This document shows, piece after piece, positions 60,224 to 64,000 of a stretch of 64,000 bases of DNA. Every line of letters begins with the position of its first letter. Positions within the stretch are counted from its first letter, which is position 1. The notes under the pieces are model-generated. The model worked only from the letters and a program-made list of their open reading frames with translations. It was not told the DNA's origin and did not search any database. The DNA lies in assembly GCA_900079685.1 (NCBI GenBank), contig LT599018.1, positions 2,577,335 to 2,641,334 on the forward strand, read 5' to 3'. Origin of the DNA: an uncultured delta proteobacterium. GTDB taxonomy: Bacteria; Desulfobacterota; Desulfovibrionia; Desulfovibrionales; Desulfovibrionaceae. Position numbers and translations under genes: made by a program.

Positions 60224-62890
60224 GTGGCAAACACCTTCACGCCTCCGGAAGCGCCATCATGTCTCCGCTTTTCGCGGGGACCCGCCGCTTGCCGGGAAAC
60301 TGCCGCTCCCCGGCGCGCATCCCCATACAGCCCGCTCCTCTTCCGCCAGGTCTGCCTGCTGGCTGCCTTGGCGGGCATGCTTGCCTGCCGTTTCCCCGGC
60401 CACGGCCTGCTGGCCTGCGCGCTGCTGGCCCTGTTGACGCTCTCCTTCGCCGACTATCGCAAAATCGCGCTGTTCGCGGCCTTTTTCTGCTTCGGGTTCG
60501 TCTTCGCGTTCGCGCGGATGCCCGCCTTCCCGGCAGCCCCGGCCGTGCCCGAATGGGTCAGGACCGCCGTCACGCCCGAGGTTCCATCCGGCGGCGGGGA
60601 AACGGATGGCCCGTTCGAAACCGGCCTGCCGCTGGCGGGGATTGTCGCGGAAAACGACGCCCTCGCGGGCAACCGCTCCCGCCTGCTCCTGGAAAACGTC
60701 CGGACGCCGGGGCAGGAGGCCCCATTGCCGGGCAAACTGGTCCTGACCTGGCAAAACCCGCCGCCGGACATCGCGGGCGCGGGGCCGGGGCAACGGCTGG
60801 CCGCAACGGTGCGTATCCGGGAAATCCGGGGGTTCGCCAACCCCGGCGTCTGGGAGACGGAAAGCTACTGGCGTGACCGGGGCGCGTTTTTCAGAGCCTG
60901 GAGCAGGGACGACGGGACCCGGAACGGCAAAACCCCGCCCTACGTCCTTGAGGGCGAAGCCTCCGCGCTCTGGCGGCTCCGGGGCGCGCTGCAAGAGGCC
61001 ACCCTTGCCGCCCTGGCCGGAAAAAACGGGAACGCGCGCGATATCTCCCAGGCGGGCGCGGTCATCCCGGCGCTGCTTTTCGGCGACCGGTCGTATCTGG
61101 CGCCGGAAACCCTTGACCTCGTCGCCCGGTCCACGCTGGCCCATTCCCTGGCCTTGTCCGGCATGCACCTGGGATTCGCCGCCGGGATCGGCTACGCCGC
61201 CGCGTACTTCCTGAGTTTTCTGTTCCCCTCCCTCTTTTTACGCCTGCCGCGCCAGAAGGCCGGGCTGCTCTGCGCCCTGCCGCTCTGCCTCTGTTACCTC
61301 TGGATCGGCGGCGCGCCGCCGTCCCTTCTCCGGGCCGCGCTGATGCTTCTTTTCTGGGGCGCGCTCCTCTGGATGAACCGGCCCAAGGTCCTCATCGACG
61401 GTCTGCTCTGGGCGGTCGCCCTCATTGTGCTGGTTTCGCCCGCCGCGCTGTTCGATATCCGGCTCCAGCTCTCCGCCGTCAGCGTCGCGGGAATCGGCCT
61501 GGCCGCGCCGCTGCTCGCCGCCCTGGCAGGCAGGCCGCGCGGCCGGGCCCCTGGAAGCGCGGGCTCACGGCTGGGCAGCGGATTACGCCGTCTTGTATCG
61601 GTAGTTCTCGGCATGGCGGCCGTTTCCGTGGCGGCGCAGGCCGCTGTTTTGCCGCTCGTGCTGGACGCTTTCCCCGGCACGGGGCTCTGGTTCCCCCTGA
61701 ACCTTGTCTGGCTGCCCGTTCTCGGCATGTGGGTCATGCCCCTGGCCTTTGCCGGGCTGTTCATGACCGCTCTCGGCCTGCCCGCTGCCGCGTCCCTGCT
61801 GTTCTCTCTGGCCCAGGGCCCCTGCGCCGGGTTGCTCTCCCTGCTCGGGGCCATGGATGCCGCCGGTATCCTCGTCTCTCCCGTCGCGCTCCGCCCGGCT
61901 TTTCCGGCAGCCGCCGGGTACTGGCTTCTGCTGCTGCTGCTCCCGGCGGTGGCCCCGGCGCGCGCCTTCTCCCGCCGCGCGCTCCTGCTGCTCTGCCTGG
62001 GGCTTGGCCTTGCCGCGGGCCCCTCTCTCTACCCCATGCTCGCGGGCAGGCGGGACAGTGTGCAACTGACGCTCATCGACGTGGGGCAAGGCCAGTCCGT
62101 AGCCGTTTCATGGCGCAGCGAAGGCGCACGCGGCAGGCTGCTCCTGGACGGCGGCGGGTTTGCCTCTCCTTTCTTTGACACGGGCCGCCAGGTCGTTTCG
62201 CCCGTGTTGACGGACAACAAGGCCCCGCGCCTCGACTGGATCGTCAACTCCCACCCGGACACGGACCATCTCCAGGGGCTGCTGTTCCCCATGGACGCCT
62301 TCATGCTCGGGCGCGTCGCGTCCGGTCAGAATTTGGGTCAGGATATGGGCCAGGACCCGGAATCCGCCGCCAAGCCGACCCTGGCCGTGCGGCGCCGGGA
62401 TGCCATCCTGCGCCGCCGGGGCATCACGCCGGAGGTCTGGCAGGCCGGGGACGTCATCACCCTCGCCCCGGATCTGTCCCTCCAGGTGCTGCATCCGGCA
62501 CCGGACGGGCAGGCCCTCTCGTCCAACGACAGCGCCTTGGTCCTCCGCCTCGTCTGGCGCGGCAAGCCCCTCGCGCTTATCTGCGGCGATCTGGAACGCA
62601 AAGGCATCAATGCCCTTTTGCAGCGAAAAAGCCCGCTGGAAGCCGACGTGCTCGTCCTCCCGCACCACGGGTCCGCCGGGAGTTTCGCGCCTCAATTGTA
62701 CGACGATGTCGCGCCGCGCCTGGCCCTCGCCGCCTGCGGCTACGCCAACGCCTGGAACTTCCCGGCCCGCAAGGTCCGCGACGCCCTGGCCGTGCGCGCC
62801 ATCCCCCTGGCCACCACCGCCGCCAACGGCCAGATCGCCGTCACCTGGGACGAAACCCTCGCCATGCAAACCCGCTTTGCGCGAGAGTAG
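60224..62890 (+). CDS. comEC: ComEC/Rec2 family DNA uptake channel protein
   Basis: 888 aa, start GTG at 60224. An N-terminal pair of membrane helices and the DUF4131 soluble part to about 250 are followed by the central Competence domain with roughly ten helices (HSLALSGMHLGFAAGIGYAAAYF near 305). A C-terminal MBL-like domain starts near 620 with VGQGQSVAVSW and NSHPDTDHLQG (HxD motif, near 680). Forms the inner membrane channel for transforming DNA. Whether the organism is naturally competent is not shown; comF is 55 kb away. Confidence 0.92.
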   Translation: MANTFTPPEAPSCLRFSRGPAACRETAAPRRASPYSPLLFRQVCLLAALAGMLACRFPGHGLLACALLALLTLSFADYRKIALFAAFFCFGFVFAFARMPAFPAAPAVPEWVRTAVTPEVPSGGGETDGPFETGLPLAGIVAENDALAGNRSRLLLENVRTPGQEAPLPGKLVLTWQNPPPDIAGAGPGQRLAATVRIREIRGFANPGVWETESYWRDRGAFFRAWSRDDGTRNGKTPPYVLEGEASALWRLRGALQEATLAALAGKNGNARDISQAGAVIPALLFGDRSYLAPETLDLVARSTLAHSLALSGMHLGFAAGIGYAAAYFLSFLFPSLFLRLPRQKAGLLCALPLCLCYLWIGGAPPSLLRAALMLLFWGALLWMNRPKVLIDGLLWAVALIVLVSPAALFDIRLQLSAVSVAGIGLAAPLLAALAGRPRGRAPGSAGSRLGSGLRRLVSVVLGMAAVSVAAQAAVLPLVLDAFPGTGLWFPLNLVWLPVLGMWVMPLAFAGLFMTALGLPAAASLLFSLAQGPCAGLLSLLGAMDAAGILVSPVALRPAFPAAAGYWLLLLLLPAVAPARAFSRRALLLLCLGLGLAAGPSLYPMLAGRRDSVQLTLIDVGQGQSVAVSWRSEGARGRLLLDGGGFASPFFDTGRQVVSPVLTDNKAPRLDWIVNSHPDTDHLQGLLFPMDAFMLGRVASGQNLGQDMGQDPESAAKPTLAVRRRDAILRRRGITPEVWQAGDVITLAPDLSLQVLHPAPDGQALSSNDSALVLRLVWRGKPLALICGDLERKGINALLQRKSPLEADVLVLPHHGSAGSFAPQLYDDVAPRLALAACGYANAWNFPARKVRDALAVRAIPLATTAANGQIAVTWDETLAMQTRFARE

Positions 62891-62891
62891 C

Positions 62892-62980
62892 GCCGGGGGA
62901 AGGGAGGACCTTTCTTCCAAGAAAGGTCCTCCCTTCCCCCGGACCCCCTTCCCTCTCCAAAGAACTTCAGTGGGGGGTAG
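62892..62980 (+). repeat. Dispersed intergenic hairpin repeat, copy D
   Basis: One base after the comEC stop. GCCGGGGGAAGGGAGGACCTTTCTTCC and mirrored AGGTCCTCCCTTCCCCCGGAC, then CCCCTTCCCTCTCCAAAGAACTTCAGTGGGGG. Between it and the IS lies a short unremarkable segment. Confidence 0.8.
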
Positions 62981-63015
62981 GTACGCAAACAAAAACGCCT
63001 GCTGGTTTGCAGGCG

Positions 63016-64000
63016 TCAGACCCTTGACAAAGTCCTGGCCTTTTAGCCGGGATTTTGTTTTTATATCTCCATGATAAAGCGCAAAACCGAACAGCAAGGC
63101 ATGATGGAACTGGTATATATCGAGCAACTCGTGCCTAAAGAACATCTTCTTCGTAAAATCGACAAGGCTATCGACTTCAGATTCATCTATGACAAGGTCA
63201 AAGATAGATACTGTCCCGATAACGGCAGGCCGGCAGTTGATCCGGTTGTGCTATTCAAGATGCTTTTTATTGGGTATTTGTTCGGCATTCGCAGCGAGCA
63301 ACAGTTGATTCGCGAAATCGAAGTCAATGTCGCATATCGTTGGTTTCTCGGCTTTACTCTCACCGACAAAATCCCCCACGCCAGCACCTTCAGCCAAAAC
63401 CGCCGCAGGCGTTTCAATGACAGCCCGGTTTACCAGGAAATTTTTGACGAGATTGTGCTCCAGGCCATAAAGCGCAAGATGGTGGACGGCAAAACGCTGT
63501 ACACCGATTCAACCCACCTGAAAGCCAGTGCCAACAAGGGAAAATATGACAAGGCCCAGGTGCTCAAATCCGTACGCGATTATGTGGAGGAACTTGACCG
63601 GGACATTGATGAAGACCGCCGCAAGCATGGCAAAAAGCCTTTGCCGCCCCGCGATGAGACTCCGGAAACCAAGGAAATCAAGGTCAGCACCACGGACCCG
63701 GACAGCGGGTATATGGTGCGCGAGGGCAAACCCAAGGGTTTTTTCTATCTGGATCACCGTACCGTGGACGGAATCTGCGGCATCATAACCGACAGTTTCG
63801 TTACCCCCGGCAATGTGCATGACTCTCAGCCCTACCTCTCCCGCCTTGATCGCCAACGGAAGCGTTTTGGTTTCAACGTCGAGTCCGCAGGCCTTGATGC
63901 AGCCTACTTCACTCCCCATATCTGCAAAGGCCTTGTGGAAAGAGATATTTATGGAGTCATCGGGTACAGCCGCCCCACACACCGCGCGGGTTACCTGCGC
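63016..64000 (+). mobile_element. IS1182-type insertion sequence, right copy, truncated by window edge
   Basis: Inverted relative to the copy at 1-973, and matching it base for base over the shared part. The upstream end is near 63016, where TGACCC-type sequence stops matching. The 3' end lies outside. Confidence 0.85.
63071..64000 (+). CDS. IS1182 family transposase (3' truncated by window edge)
   Basis: 310 codons from the ATG at 63071 with no stop inside the window. Same protein as the left copy: DDE motif pieces TDSTH and GLDAAY visible, catalytic Glu not reached. Reads through RPTHRAGYLR at the edge. Confidence 0.85.
   Translation, partial: MIKRKTEQQGMMELVYIEQLVPKEHLLRKIDKAIDFRFIYDKVKDRYCPDNGRPAVDPVVLFKMLFIGYLFGIRSEQQLIREIEVNVAYRWFLGFTLTDKIPHASTFSQNRRRRFNDSPVYQEIFDEIVLQAIKRKMVDGKTLYTDSTHLKASANKGKYDKAQVLKSVRDYVEELDRDIDEDRRKHGKKPLPPRDETPETKEIKVSTTDPDSGYMVREGKPKGFFYLDHRTVDGICGIITDSFVTPGNVHDSQPYLSRLDRQRKRFGFNVESAGLDAAYFTPHICKGLVERDIYGVIGYSRPTHRAGYLR

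Overview
The window is GC-rich bacterial chromosome that most resembles a sulfate- or sulfite-reducing Desulfovibrionaceae member. This is inferred from gene content: an aromatic amino acid operon that begins with the archaeal-type enzymes ADTH synthase and dehydroquinate synthase II, oxygen-independent ribonucleotide reduction, a Cache/PAS chemoreceptor and strongly GC-biased codon use. No rRNA is present, so the genus is not fixed.

Layout. Both edges lie inside inverted copies of the same IS1182-type insertion sequence. From 1 to 10 kb: a chemoreceptor, comF with a flavoprotein, an MBL hydrolase, a degenerate GGDEF-TPR protein, a BON protein and an HpaI-type aldolase. From 10 to 17 kb on the minus strand: dnaJ, rpoZ and the tightly packed aromatic operon (ADTH synthase, aroB', pheA, aroA, tyrA). 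A Phe/Tyr-rich leader peptide, a perfect antiterminator pairing and a U-tailed terminator precede the operon and form a classical attenuator. From 17 to 30 kb: stand-alone rpsD, metF with a GT9 glycosyltransferase, a CitE-like lyase, tRNA-Gln, an IclR regulator, serS (internally deleted and frameshifted as given), htpG and small regulators. From 30 to 48 kb: a DUF1538 membrane protein translationally coupled to a tandem PII-like protein, nrdD-nrdG behind a cobalamin riboswitch, a Tim44-domain protein, an aminotransferase, an MscS channel, a PaaK-like ligase, mutM, xth and murJ.

From about 48.4 to 58.0 kb lies a 9.6-kb integrative element inserted at the 3' end of tRNA-His. It encodes a tyrosine integrase, an AlpA-like regulator, replication-type proteins, two Bro-N proteins (one with a KilAC-like end, one DinD-like), a DUF5681 protein, several tiny overlapping genes and one unrecognised, AT-richer cargo gene. 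No capsid, portal, terminase large subunit or tail gene was recognised, so it looks like a phage satellite or a minimal prophage-derived island. The original tRNA-His terminator now lies beyond the far end of the element, and the element supplies a new one.

After the element come murA, a lipoprotein and comEC, then the second IS copy. Four copies of a purine/pyrimidine-mirrored intergenic hairpin repeat lie directly after stop codons across the window.
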